Of a stretch of DNA of 64,000 nucleotides, positions 40,247-50,749 are shown piece after piece; position 1 is the stretch's first letter, and the number at the start of each line of letters is the position of its first letter. The notes beneath the pieces are model-generated. The model was not told where the DNA came from. It saw nothing but the letters and a program-made list of their open reading frames with translations, and did not search any database. A program made the translations under genes and the position numbers. The DNA is from Pterobdella sp. o SKG-2022 (lineage: Eukaryota > Annelida > Clitellata > Hirudinida > Piscicolidae): positions 4,687,651 to 4,751,650 of the forward strand of contig OZ038327.1 in NCBI GenBank assembly GCA_964035795.1, given 5' to 3'.

Positions 40247-40785
40247 CTGGGGGGAGGGAAGGTAGATTATTGTTTAATGAGATATTATTATCATTATTGT
40301 TATTTTTTTTTTAATTATTATTATTTTTATTATTCAGACTATTTTTGTTGTTTTCAATATTGCATATGTTATTGGTGAATAATATTTAATTTATCAAAGA
40401 AATTTTATTGGTTAGAAATGAGAACAACAAATTATGAATAAATTAATATAGGTAATGAAGCAAATTAACATAAATAACTTAACATTATATTTCATTAGTC
40501 AATAGATCTCAATTGTTTGATTGTTCACTTGACCCCACTTCCCAAAATTATTTTGCAAACAATTAAAACCGCAATCAAAAACAAGATTTTACCAAATCCC
40601 ATGGCTGAAATCTGTAAATAAACCTAACTAAATAATAATAATTGGAAAAATAAAAACAAAAGTAATAATAAAAATCCCATAACTATCTTTTGAACTAAAT
40701 AATAACAACAATAAAAAAAAACGAGAACAACAATAATAACAAAAATAATAATAATAACAAAAAGATAAATAATAATAATAACAAC

Positions 40786-41087
40786 CTGTATGTACTGTTT
40801 TGTATGACACAGAGGACATACGACAAAATCTTTGTTGTAAGCCCTGTGTGGTAGAGTATTGTGGAGATGGAGGGAAAGGTGCGATTCGGTAGGGTGGGTG
40901 TGGTCGTGTAGATGGCAACATGCCTCGTAGTTGTGGATCGAGTGTTTCTTTTTGTTTTTGTCGTTGTTGTTATTGTTGTTGTTGTTATTATTATAGTTAT
41001 TATTATCATTGTTTTTTTTATTATTACAGTTGTTGTTTTTGTTGTAGTTCACATTCCAATCAGCTGCCAAATAGTTTTTGTCTTCTT
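40786..41087 (-). CDS. RING-finger protein, exon 3
   Basis: A 302-bp exon: acceptor CATGCCAG (phase 1, matching exon 2), donor CAG|GTTGTT (phase 0, matching exon 4). It opens EEDKNYLAADWNVNYNKN, runs through an Asn-rich tract and then an acidic/His-rich segment (YEACCHLHDHTHPTESHL), and ends DFVVCPLCHTKQYIQ. CPLC provides the final zinc-ligand pair of the RING. The GTTGTT donor is weak, but phase agreement on both sides supports the model. Confidence 0.75.
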
Positions 41088-42266
41088 CTGGCATGAGGGA
41101 TGTTTTGAAGTAATGTGTTTCAGTTACACGTTGTGAAGTGTTGAAGCAAGAATTTTAAATGCATTGAGGATGAAAGTTTTAATCACTACAATTGATGTTA
41201 ATATATTAATTAAATTTATTAGATTATTCTAGAAGTGAGAAATGGTAAGAAAACCCCAGAAGATTGAACGGATCATACAACTTTACAGTTTTAAGAATTT
41301 GTTTCAGTCTTTTTGACGCTAAAACAAACTGCAAAAACCAAATCATTAATGATTTTGTGTGCAGATGTCAATGAAATCGTCGCTTGCTTTTTAAGTGAAA
41401 CTTAAATTTTTTGTTTTGCAACAAGTACAAACTGCTCAAATCTTGGCACACCCTTGTAGACCAATTCCTCAACTTAGCATTGCAGTGATCCAGGTCCATT
41501 ATGTTCATTTAAAGATGCATTATTGCTTGAAAATATAATTATTATTGTTGAAAAAATAGCTGATTATTTGAGGTAGACCCAAGAGTAAATTCCCAAATAA
41601 TTTAACAGAGAGATAAAAACTGCAGTGAAATGTTGGAGATCTGTCTAGCGTGATTTCAATTATTTTCAGTTTTATAATGATGTCAAATTTAAAAATTCAG
41701 CTTTTTGCTTAATGTGTTAGTAAAAGCATTGATTAGAGACTTCAAAGGTCATTAGTGGAAAACATGTGTGGAATAAGTGTTGGCAGGTTAAAGTTGAAGG
41801 TTCCATAGGTTTTTTAAAATTATAGAAAAAACTCATAAATATATGAATAGTATGTTATGAGCTTTTTGAAAATTTTTTAAAAAATTAATTAAAATTAATA
41901 AAAATAATAAAAATATTAATAAAAAAAATAAACAAAAAATTTATAAAAACAATAATGCTAATAATAATTAATAAAAGGTTAAAAACAATTTTATCAAAAC
42001 AAAGGCGGTTATATTTTTAGCGCAGTTTCAGCTGATTTCACAATCTAAGGTGAATAACAATAAAAATAAAAACTATCATTTAATTTCATTGATTGTTTTT
42101 TTTATTATATAGTTTGTTAAATATTTTTTTCAATGATAATAAAATTTCAATATTGCTGGTTAGTTAGGAGAAATATATTTTTAGTTTTTTTTAAATAATA
42201 TAAATATTTTTAAAATGTTTTTATTACTTAAAACCAAGATAAAACTGAACAAAGGCTGAGTCATAC

Positions 42267-42362
42267 CAGGGATTGACTTGTACTTGTTGATGACGTCATC
42301 GAGGCACACGTCACACATTACATGGCCACACTTTGTCAGCATTCGGTGACGCCCTCTAAAGC
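42267..42362 (-). CDS. RING-finger protein, exon 2
   Basis: A 96-bp exon between the acceptor CAACACAG and the donor CCCTG|GTATGA, phase 1 at both ends. It encodes FRGRHRMLTKCGHVMCDVCL, the central C-x-H-x2-C-x2-C of a RING finger, then DDVINKYKSIP. Joined to exon 1 the spacing is C-x2-C-x14-C-x-H-x2-C-x2-C, as expected for a C3HC4 RING, the usual E2-binding module of ubiquitin ligases. The 0.84-kb intron that follows on the minus strand separates it from exon 3. Confidence 0.82.
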
Positions 42363-43200
42363 CTGTGTTGTTGGATTTTTTGTTTTTTTTGTTGTCGCTG
42401 CTGTTTTTGTTTTTTTTCTTGTTTTTATTGTTTTTATTGTTATTATTTTTATGTCGTGGGAAAAAAAATGAAATTATTACTTTCAGACGATTGAAACTAT
42501 CTTTTTCAAAGTAAGTCGAAATAACTCGATGATCCAAGGCATTTTTGATTTTAAACTTCGAATTAAACCATTTCAGATTCATTTATTTAAAAAACATGCA
42601 CAATTTTTTGATGATTTCAACTGAAAAATTAAAAATATTTATGATTTTAAAAATTTCAGTAATTTTTGCAATTAATTTTTAAATTTTCACGTTGATCAAT
42701 TTTATAATTCATAAAAACAGCAGAAAGACTACAGTTTTTGACTTCGTAATTGAACGTTAGCATGTTGCTCTAAGTCTTGAATATAAACACTTGCTGATTA
42801 TTAAAAAGTTTTATTATGAAAAAACAAAAATTATGTTTTTTTTTCAATAAATTCATCTAAAAATTTCCTATCTAGTGTACATTATAACAATTATAAAATT
42901 TTGTAAGAAGTACATTTTCCCCTGTTTCGAATTAATCTATTCAGTGTCAAACCTTTTCTAAAAATAGTGTTTTATTATAATTTTTTATCCTAAGTAATAC
43001 TCTATAAAAGTTTAAATTGTTGAAAATGCAACCTATCAAAACCTTTTGAGAGCTTAGTAATCAAAAAAATAATAATAGTTATAATAACACTCGTATGATA
43101 TGAAATGATTGAAAAAATTAAATAAAAAATAAAAAAAAACATAATAATAACTCAAGTCCAAACAATAACATATTGTGATAATAACTCAAAAACATTTAAC

Positions 43201-43318
43201 CCGCTAGATGGCAGTGGTGGCAGAGAAGAGATTGGTTCGTGATCTGCTCAGAATAGTTGTAACCACCCGTGTACTTGTTGGCAGATAGACATTCAGGATG
43301 GGGCTGAGTGTCAGACAT
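43201..43318 (-). CDS. RING-finger protein, exon 1 with start codon
   Basis: ATG at 43318 opens MSDTQPHPECLSANKYTGGY and leads to SLLCHHCHLAG, the first C-x2-C of the RING. The donor GCGG|GTTAAA at 43200 leaves phase 1, and joining to exon 2 restores codon GGC. The four exons give 118+96+302+153 bp, that is 222 residues and a stop. GTTAAA is not a strong donor, but the zinc-ligand spacing and phase fit. I do not recognise an orthologue; the likely role is an E3 ubiquitin ligase. Further upstream exons cannot be excluded. Confidence 0.72.
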
Positions 43319-43911
43319 TATGGGGGCTTAGGAGGGTGAAGGAAGAGGGTTTTTAGGTTGTTGTTTGAGGGTGAAGTTCAAGTTTTTGTTGTTTAATGGT
43401 AGGTTGTTTTTTATATTGTTTCGTTTGATATTTTTTTGATTTTTTATTTTATGTTGTTTTATGGTTGTTATTTCAATGTTTTCGTTTTTCCCTTCTCGAT
43501 TTAATAAAAACCTTGTTTGAAGCTTTCGTCTTTGGAGACTTTTTTATTAAAAATTTTTAATGCTTCCAACGCAAAAATTTGCAATTTCAAGATTTTGAGT
43601 GTTTTTATCAATACAAAAATTGGGAGCAAAAATAATCTTCTAGGCAATTTTCACAAATATTACGATCCCCATGACAACAAGGAAAACAACTCTATAATTT
43701 TGGTTTATTAAGGTCAAAAGAAGTAATTTTTTGTTGAAAAAATGAGTTCAACAATTTAGTTTAAAAAACTAAATATAAATTTAATTTTAAAATAATTAAA
43801 TTTTATAAAGTTTGAAGGATTTTTTGGTACGACTAACAGTTTGACAGCTTTTCAGAGTATCGTCAAAACTTAAATCTCATTTTAAAAAACAAAAGTGAAC
43901 CATTAATAAAA

Positions 43912-44464
43912 TCAAATGGCTTTATTGGTGACAAGAGAGAAACGGCTAGAGGGAGGTAGATTTCTTGATAAGGACGAATGTTTAGTGTTTATACACTTGG
44001 TGTTGCAAATAGAGTGGACTGAACTGTTGGTAGAGGTGTTGAAAGCATGGTAAGAGTGTGTCTGAGGTTTGGAGACAAAGTTTCGACTTAAGACAATTTT
44101 TGGTGGTTCGAATTTGATGGTGTTTGATGTGAAGCTTTGACCTCTGATGGTTTTTGCGTCTTCGAGGCAGCTTTCGACTGATAGAGTTTTTGAATTAGTT
44201 CTCGGTCTTTGAAACTTTTGGTTTTTACTGTCTTCAACTATCTTTTCATATTTATTCTTCAACTCGAAGCTAGCATTTTTTGATAGGGTTGAGTTTTCAG
44301 TGGGTTTTGAAGCCTTAGGAGATGAGGAAACTCTGGCGAACTGAAGAGTATCATTGTATGAAGAATCAAACAACCCAGTCTTCACACCACTAATTCTCTC
44401 CCATTTATCATACAGCATCTCGTTTGATGGACTCTCCTTAGTGCTGTTACTCCACTCTTCATGG
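43912..44464 (-). CDS. Terminal exon of an unrecognised gene
   Basis: An open frame of about 184 codons after the acceptor TAATAACCATAG (44465 onward), ending with TGA at 43912-43914. The protein is hydrophilic and Ser/Asn/Thr-rich: EEWSNSTKESPSNEMLYDKW near the start, FELKNKYEKIVEDSKNQKF mid-way and LSRNLPPSSRFSLVTNKAI at the end. No domain recognised. GC content and lack of repeat character separate it from neighbours. Upstream exons were not found within 45 kb; the region further upstream is full of LINE fragments. It could be a 3' exon of a gene whose earlier exons lie beyond those insertions. Confidence 0.55.
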
Positions 44465-44806
44465 CTATGGTTATTAAAGTTGAAAAAAACTACTCGCAAA
44501 AATTAATTTTCTCAACTTCCAACAATTGATTTGACACTCACTCAATTTTTATAATGAAATGTGAGACCTTACACGACTTTTATTGATGAATATTCCTTCC
44601 AATCCTCAATGCACAAAAACTAGAGCATTTATCTTACTTTTAGCAGCCGTTCTATCGGTTTGTTTTTGCTATGAACTGCTTTTTCTCCTTTTTAAGTTAT
44701 TTCATTTTCAATTTTTTGTTTTCATTAGTCTATTTAATTATTATTTTTTTACAAAACCTTTATTATTTTCTTCTTCTCTTCTGTTCCTCGTATTTACTTT
44801 GAACCT

Positions 44807-45240
44807 ATGCCCTGCTTTCGGGATTTTCTACTTAGTCTCTCTAAATTCTCTTCTCCTCCTCCTCGGACTGTCAGGCGGCGCGTTTTCTTCTTCAATCTCA
44901 AATCTTGTAGTTCTTCTTCTGTTCTCAATAGTATTTCATCATCCACTACTTCTTCTTTCTCCAGTTCTACATTCCCTCACTCCTCTCTTCTCTCCTCCTC
45001 TCACCTAAAATCTAAATCTTCTGTTTCTCCTAATTCTTTTTCATATCGCTCTTCCTCGCATATCACCCCTCATTTAGGGAATTCTTTTCTACTTAAGTCT
45101 TTCACCTTCTCTTAAACATTTTCGCAAGCCGTTTGTATTGTCCTTTCGACTGTACAAGCGCCTCTACAGTGAACCTAATTTGCAAACTGTGCGCCTTACA
45201 AATGAGCTAAGAATAATAATAATTATTATAACAATAAAAA
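44807..45240 (+). mobile_element. Probable L2-type LINE 3' end
   Basis: 45155-45215 (AAGCGCCTCT...GTGCGCCTTACAAAT, then AATAAT repeats) aligns with the 3' terminus of the L2 element at 63.25-63.32 kb (AAGCGCCTCT...GTGCGCTATATAAAT, then AAAT repeats). The preceding 300 bp are Ser-rich and open in one frame but not recognisable as RT, so only the tail assignment is firm. Confidence 0.5.
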
Positions 45241-46239
45241 TAATAAAAAAATTGCGAAATTCCTGACTGATCTATGAAAAAAACAAGACTGGTGTTAATA
45301 GGAAATATAATCTTCAGTGTTGTTTTGAGGAGTAAACGCCCACAAAAAAACTCTCAATAGTTTGAATTCATTAAGCTTTATAGGGTCAATCTCCCAGTTG
45401 ATTTTGAAGAAAGACTCATTGTGGGTTACTGATGAAAAGCATTTAAATGATGACTATAAACAAGTCATTACTGTAGTCGAAGCATTTCTATAGTCATTCA
45501 TAAATATTTTCAAATCATTTCAAATAATAAATTGAAAAACGCGGAGTATAATTAAATATTTCACTCAAGTACCTAAAGCCCTTATTCCAAAAAGATTTGA
45601 ACGCTCATATCATATTGTTATCCTAACCGCACTTGGCATGTAGGATTTCTGTTACAGCTTTCATTATAACAAAACCATTGAAGTTATCAATGAAGCTTTG
45701 ATTAAGTTGGATTATAAAAAATGAAACTACAACTGTGAAAGGGCTCAAAAGCTTATTTAAGCTCAAAAAAGTTGTAGTTTTTCCTCATCTGTACACATTA
45801 TCTAACAGAAATACAAAAAAATTTTTTTACACATTCTGTTTAAAAATCTATAAAATTATATATTGAGTCTTTCGAGTTAATATCAATATTTAAGAATATA
45901 AACGGCTTTAACATAACTAAGCTGCAACAGAACCCAAAAAAGTGCATTAGACTCTGCCTAAATTGCCACTAAAGCCATTTTGAAAAGTTGAGGCTTGAGC
46001 GATGCATGCGATTGTTTTGCAGTTATGAGCCTTTTAAAGTGGCTATAACGAAGAGAGCTTATTGGCGCGGTTTTTGAATATTAAAATAATTTAAAACTCA
46101 CTTTGAGGTTTCGACTGCACAGAGAAAGAAAACATATATATCAAAAAAACAGCTATAAGGATCGTCAACAGCTCAATGTTTCCTTTGAAATGACGTGGCA
46201 TAAAAATGATTTATCTAATAAAATTTAAGATCTAATAGA
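45241..46239. other. Unresolved, possibly decayed element
   Basis: Less AT-rich than true desert, with short protein-like runs on the plus strand (SLWVTDEKHLNDDYKQVITV near 45415; PKALIPKRFERSYHIV near 45575) broken by many stops. I could not assign a family. Confidence 0.3.
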
Positions 46240-46800
46240 ATGTTTGAAAGTTAAAGGTAAATAGCTTTTTCAATAATTTTGGAGAACAAAGAAAGGTTAG
46301 AAATGGTACGGTAGTCGGAGATGATAGAAGGATCGAGAGAAGGTTTTTTCAGTTGTGGAGTAATGATAGAGGGTAAAAATAGCTGGAAAATTTAGAAGTA
46401 GCTAGAGAAAGGTTTCTAAGATTGAGAATGATGGGATAAAAGAAGGAGAAAATCATTAAGTATTTTGGGAAGAATTAGGTCAAAAAAGCAGGAAGATGAA
46501 GGTACAGATTTGTTGCTAGTGATGAGGTGTGTGATTGTGATGGGTACAAAGTGAAAAAGAGAGTCAGAAGCTGGAGATGATGCTGGAGGAGTGTGAGATG
46601 ATGAGCGATTAGCTCTAATAGAAAGAATCTTGTAGAAATAGTTCTGAAAATCTTGAGAAAAAAAAGGAGGAAGAGGGGATTGTTTGAAGAGAATGAGATT
46701 GAGATTTTTCTAACGAGATGAAGAAGAGGAAGCAGAGTTGATGGAAAAAATAAGAATTTTTGAGTTTTTTGGTAGGCGCCATTGACTACGGTTGCCTTCT
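46240..46800 (-). mobile_element. L2/CR1-type LINE RT fragment
   Basis: The minus-strand translation contains IITPQLKKPSLDPSIISDYR followed by TISNLSLFSKIIEKAIY, the standard opening of L2/CR1 reverse transcriptases ('TPLLKKP.LDP..YRPISNL.FLSKxLEKxV'). Upstream is a Ser/Pro-rich region with stops, as before RT domain 1 in L2. Catalytic domains are missing, so this is a relic. Confidence 0.8.
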
Positions 46801-47149
46801 GTTTTGTCCGTACAAAATTTGATCAAAACTTGCATAAAAGATTCATTTTTGAAAAAAAAACTAGATATTTCGATTACTTTTAAAAGAAGTTACTATTTGA
46901 GTGCAGTTGCAAGTTGGAAGATTTTAATTTCTTGGATTTTTCTCGTCTTCGAGAGAAGTTAACAGTTTTTTATTTAAACATTTCTTCTTTATAAATAATT
47001 TTTAAATATTTTAGTTAACTATTGTTTCGTCAATAGTGATAACTTGAATCTTTTCAATAGTCATGAGGTGGTTTCAAGTCCCAAAATGAAACGACATATA
47101 TAAAGCCTAAGAATAGTTAGCAATAAAAAAATATGGCACTACCACGAAA

Positions 47150-47424
47150 ACAGAGCTGGCCGAAAAGTTCATGAAAGACGATGAAAAGCTCTTCAGTCTA
47201 TTTCTTCTTTACGGCCTTCTGCATACCGTCATGCTATAGTGAAGAAAGATTTTACTATTTCTTTTGGCTTTCTCAACATCAGATCATTACATAATAAGGT
47301 CGAGGATGTTAAATTAATGAAAATAAAGAAAATTGATGGATTGTTTTCAGCTGAAACATGGCATGATTCAGACTCAGTTTGTATCAGCTTACTCAAACAG
47401 GAATTTACATTTGAAAGTGTTTAA
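47150..47424 (+). mobile_element. LINE endonuclease N-terminal fragment
   Basis: The plus frame reads FGFLNIRSLHNKVEDVKLMK and GLFSAETWHDSDSVCISLL: the start of an APE endonuclease with the metal-binding N and E positions. Preceded by an Arg-rich leader (RAGRKVHERR). It is truncated after about 60 codons, and a Penelope-like fragment begins 70 bp later. Confidence 0.8.
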
Positions 47425-47494
47425 AAGTTCTAGAAATATTAAAATGCTTTTTTATGAATTTAACATGTGATTTATTTGAATTAGAAAAAAAGAC

Positions 47495-48200
47495 CTCAAT
47501 TATCTTAAGGAAGAAGTCAGAAAAGGATACCTAGCAATTACATCTCAAGATAAAAGACTAGGTTTTGTGACACTTACTCCTTCAATGCTTCATGAAAAAG
47601 CTATGGAAGCCTTTAAAAACATTAAACCAGAAAACAAAGACAAAACAAAATCCTTAGAACAAAAAATACAAAAGAAATTACTCGAAATAAAAAAAAACAA
47701 TAAACTCGAAGAAATAGATTATAAAAACATTTACTCGTCAAGATTCACAACACAATATTCCTATACGATATTAAAACCACCATAACCAGAAAAGAATTAT
47801 TCAGCGAGAAATGTCATTTCACACCGAAATTGCCCCCAAAAAGCCCTTGCCTCATTTTTAACACTAATAATTAACTCATCAATGGATAAATCTGAGTTCA
47901 TGTGTAATAACTCCCAAAATTTCATCACAAACCTAAAAAATTAAAAATCAAACCAGATGAACTAGTAAATTTCGATGCGGAAACACTACCCATCTATACC
48001 CCTCAACAAATGTATTGAAATAATAAAACAAAAATTCAAAAACAAAAAATTATTGGACAGACAAGGGTGAATATTGCCACCAGGATGTTCCAACATAAAA
48101 AAAAATGTGGAATCCACCAAACGAGATGAAAATATAAGTGGCATTTCTGAACACGCACGAATCTGTAACACAGGAACAATATGCTGGGATTGACCCACGA
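47495..48200 (+). mobile_element. Penelope-like element fragment (RT plus GIY-YIG relic)
   Basis: 47495-47785 reads KSLEQKIQKKLLEIKKNN and YKNIYSSRFTTQYSYTILKP. 47786-48030 reads KNYSARNVISHRNCPQKAL, NNSQNFITNLKN and HYPSIPLNKCIEIIKQKF, the RT core of Penelope-like elements ('RPIVSxxNxPxxxLAxFL', 'SLYPSIPxxxxIxI'). After a deletion, 48050-48200 holds a GIY-YIG endonuclease remnant (RMFQHKKK, SEHARICNTGTICWD). Stops and frameshifts are frequent. Unlike LINEs, these elements use a GIY-YIG nuclease. Confidence 0.75.
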
Positions 48201-48239
48201 TAATAAAGCTTCATGTATTAAGTTTATTAATAAACCGTA

Positions 48240-48909
48240 GTGTTTGTTTCCATTACATTGATTTCCGGCTATTTTACGTTAACAAGTTTTATTTTTATTG
48301 ACTATAAGATGATTATTTTTAAACCAATCATTAATATTATTTGATTTATTATTTATATCATTATTTATCTTTTTTTAATTATTATTAGTAATAGGAAAAG
48401 GAATAAGAATATCATCAGCATAAATGAGTGTATCATATTTATTATTGTTGATAAGAAAATCATTAATAAATAAGATAAATAGTAAAGGACCTAATATGGA
48501 ATTTTGGGGAACTATCATAGATTTAATTAAAGGTTCAGATTGTACCCCATTTAAATCAACCATTTGATTTCTGATTTTCATAGAAGACTCTATCCACTAT
48601 CGATAAGAAATAAAAAAATTTAGTCTATGGAGTTTTTCAAATAATACATCAAAATTTATACAATCAAAAGCCTTAGATAAATCGAAAAAAATACCGATAT
48701 AAAAATTTTTTAGTTCCAAATTTTTTAGAATATTATATTCAAACATATCTAAGTATAAGTTTGTTGATTTATTCTTAAGAAATTCATAGTGCTTAGTGTT
48801 AATTAGTTTATTATTTTTTAAAAAATTACATGCAGCTGACCAATGTTGCCTTTGAGCTGGGTCTCTCTTCATTCCAACGCCATGTTTTGCCACCATTGGT
48901 TTTCTCATG
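48240..48909 (-). mobile_element. Jockey/CR1-like LINE RT fragment
   Basis: The minus frames read NFYIGIFFDLSKAFDCINF (domain A), IVPQNSILGPLLFILFINDF (domain B) and TLIYADDILIPFP (domain C with intact YADD), with a stop at 48594-48596 between A and B. Finger and thumb regions are partial. The retained catalytic residues suggest a younger or less degraded copy than its neighbours. Confidence 0.85.
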
Positions 48910-50420
48910 CTCTGAGATATCGTCGGTGTAGGTTCCTCACTGTCTTAAGAGGCTCCACAGCATGCCCAAGTGCCTGTTCGTTTTTCATAGACTGGCTCAA
49001 TTCGTACAGCCGTTTATCTTGGTACAGGCTTTTAGGGCTTTAGCGTTCCTCTAACAGTTTCTGGAGCTTCTTCTGTGGGCCTTTAGCCAATCGTTGGTTT
49101 TCTCTTTTTGATACCACAAACTTATGCTGCCGTACGCATCACTCCCTTCTCCAACTTTTTCCAGTCCTTGAAGACGTTGTATCAATTTCTGTTACCAATC
49201 CCAAATCCCAGTTCTCTTTTATACTCTTTTGGGTGATGAAACCGAAACGATTTCCAGTCAGGTTAGCTCATTGCACACTTTATGTACCAATCTACAGCTC
49301 TTTGCTTTGCCACACCTTTATCCTGTCTTTGTTTTTCTTCTTTTTTCTTTTTTCACTTCTTTCGTTTTTTCTCCTGTCCTTTTCTTGTTGAAGTTCTGAG
49401 TTTTTTTCGATGTTACGCAATCTCCATTCCACCTAGGTTCTTCGTGCCCTCACTGACTTGAAACCTCTTAAGGTAGTGCTGTTTGGTGATGTGTTATTGT
49501 TGTAAAATGCCGCAGTAGTGTAGTTTGGTGACATGGTACTGTCATCAGATGATGATGCAGTGTTGTTATATGACGTCGTTGTGTTTTTATGTGACGTGAA
49601 AAGGTTTTCGTTATAATTTTAGTTTATGATTCTTAGATTTCCTAGTGCATTGTTCTCTGAGAAGAGAAATGATTCGCGTTGTCGTTGTTGTTGTATGAGT
49701 AGGTGTTGTTTTAGATGTTGTAGTGAGTGTAGATGTCGATTGTTGAGATTTTTTGGTAGTGGGTGTAAATGTGGATATCTGAAATGTTGTTGTTTTTAGT
49801 TGTTGAGATTTTGTTTTTGTTGTCGGTTAATAAAATGTTGCTGTTGTTGTTTTCGGTTGTTGAGACGTTGTTTCTGGTATACTGTAGTTCTTATGGTTTA
49901 CATCTGTTCGAGACTTCCAAGGTCGGGCTCACCAAAATTTTAAGGAGATGGTTGGCTAATTCCATACCTCTGTTTTCATTGCACTGTTTTCCCGTTGTAG
50001 TTGTCAGAGTACTCAACGTTTCCTTCAGTACAGTTTTGGATTCTCTTTTGCCAAAGAAAACTTTCTTGTCCAATAGTACCAGTCGTGAAGGTTGAATCCA
50101 TTCGCCCAGCTTTATTTTCAATGATCTATTATTTTTTCTTCTTCCTTTTCGCTTTAGTTTCATATAAGCTTGAAGGCACCCGAATCAAAACAAAAAAAAT
50201 TTGTTCTTGAAAACTTCTGAGCTTGCTTAGTTGAAATATTCAATTATGATATAATATACTCATTGAAGTTATATATTTTTTGATGAATCTTTTTTGCAAA
50301 AAAAGTATGAGAATATAGTAACATTATTCAGCTGTGGCCATGATTATCAGTGTACATGCATATGATGCGCACTGTATACTTAAATATAAAAAATTCAAAA
50401 CAGCATGAACTCATGATAAC
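48910..50420. other. Unresolved region left of the lectin gene
   Basis: 48910-49300 on the minus strand has protein-like runs (NEQALGHAVEPLKTVRNLHR) with stops and may be the 5' part of the adjacent LINE or another element. 49560-49880 is GTT/GTTGTTGTAG-rich. No further gene is supported except the isolated ORF at 49.9 kb. Confidence 0.35.
49891..50163 (-). CDS. Unrecognised ORF, possible exon
   Basis: A 90-codon frame from ATG: MKLKRKGRRKNNRSLKIKLG, then EWIQPSRLVLLDKKVFFGKR and LSTLTTTTGKQ, ending at TAA. Basic N terminus, no known domain, no repeats inside, moderate GC. It could be a real short exon, or an ORF by chance within old transposon sequence. Confidence 0.3.
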   Translation of the reverse strand: MKLKRKGRRKNNRSLKIKLGEWIQPSRLVLLDKKVFFGKRESKTVLKETLSTLTTTTGKQCNENRGMELANHLLKILVSPTLEVSNRCKP

Positions 50421-50430
50421 GATAAATACT

Positions 50431-50437
50431 TATAAAA
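50431..50437 (+). promoter_or_regulatory. TATA-like box of the lectin gene
   Basis: TATAAAA lies 22 bp before the first ATG (50453) and 40 bp before the second in-frame ATG (50471). If it is the true TATA box, transcription would start near 50460 and favour the second ATG, which also gives the cleaner signal peptide (MLVVSLVLCCAMASEG). Confidence 0.4.
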
Positions 50438-50452
50438 AATCAATTGCATTAA

Positions 50453-50749
50453 ATGACCACTCATAACAGAATGTTGGTAGTTAGTTTGGTTCTGTGTTGC
50501 GCAATGGCGAGTGAGGGAGTACTAATAGCTGAAAACTTTTTTTTCAATCAAATCCCCTTTAGCAACTTTTGCCTGAATGGTTTCAAGTACGCCGTTTTAT
50601 ACTCCCAATCAACATTGAGTTGTTCTCTGGAATGCTTGAAAGACTTTGCAAAGTGCACCGGGTTCACTATCGGAGAAAGCGGCCATTGTGGTCTCTACAA
50701 CACCACCACCTACTCTTTCAGCGACTGTTACAAAGCTGTCTCATTCCAG
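50453..50749 (+). CDS. Secreted PAN/Apple plus F-type lectin, exon 1
   Basis: A 99-codon exon ending CAG|GTTGGT, phase 0. Residues 7-22 (MLVVSLVLCCAMASEG) form a hydrophobic signal peptide, so the product is secreted or on the cell surface. Residues 31-99 have a PAN/Apple pattern: YSQSTLSCSLECLKDFAKCT, then GFTIGESGHCGLY, with Cys spaced as in S-x3-C-x3-C-x5-C-x11-C. PAN/Apple domains bind proteins or sugars. Start: the first ATG is 50453, but the second at 50471 may be used. The three exons sum to 747 bp, 248 residues plus stop. Likely an innate recognition lectin; the full combination is not one I can name. Confidence 0.82.
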
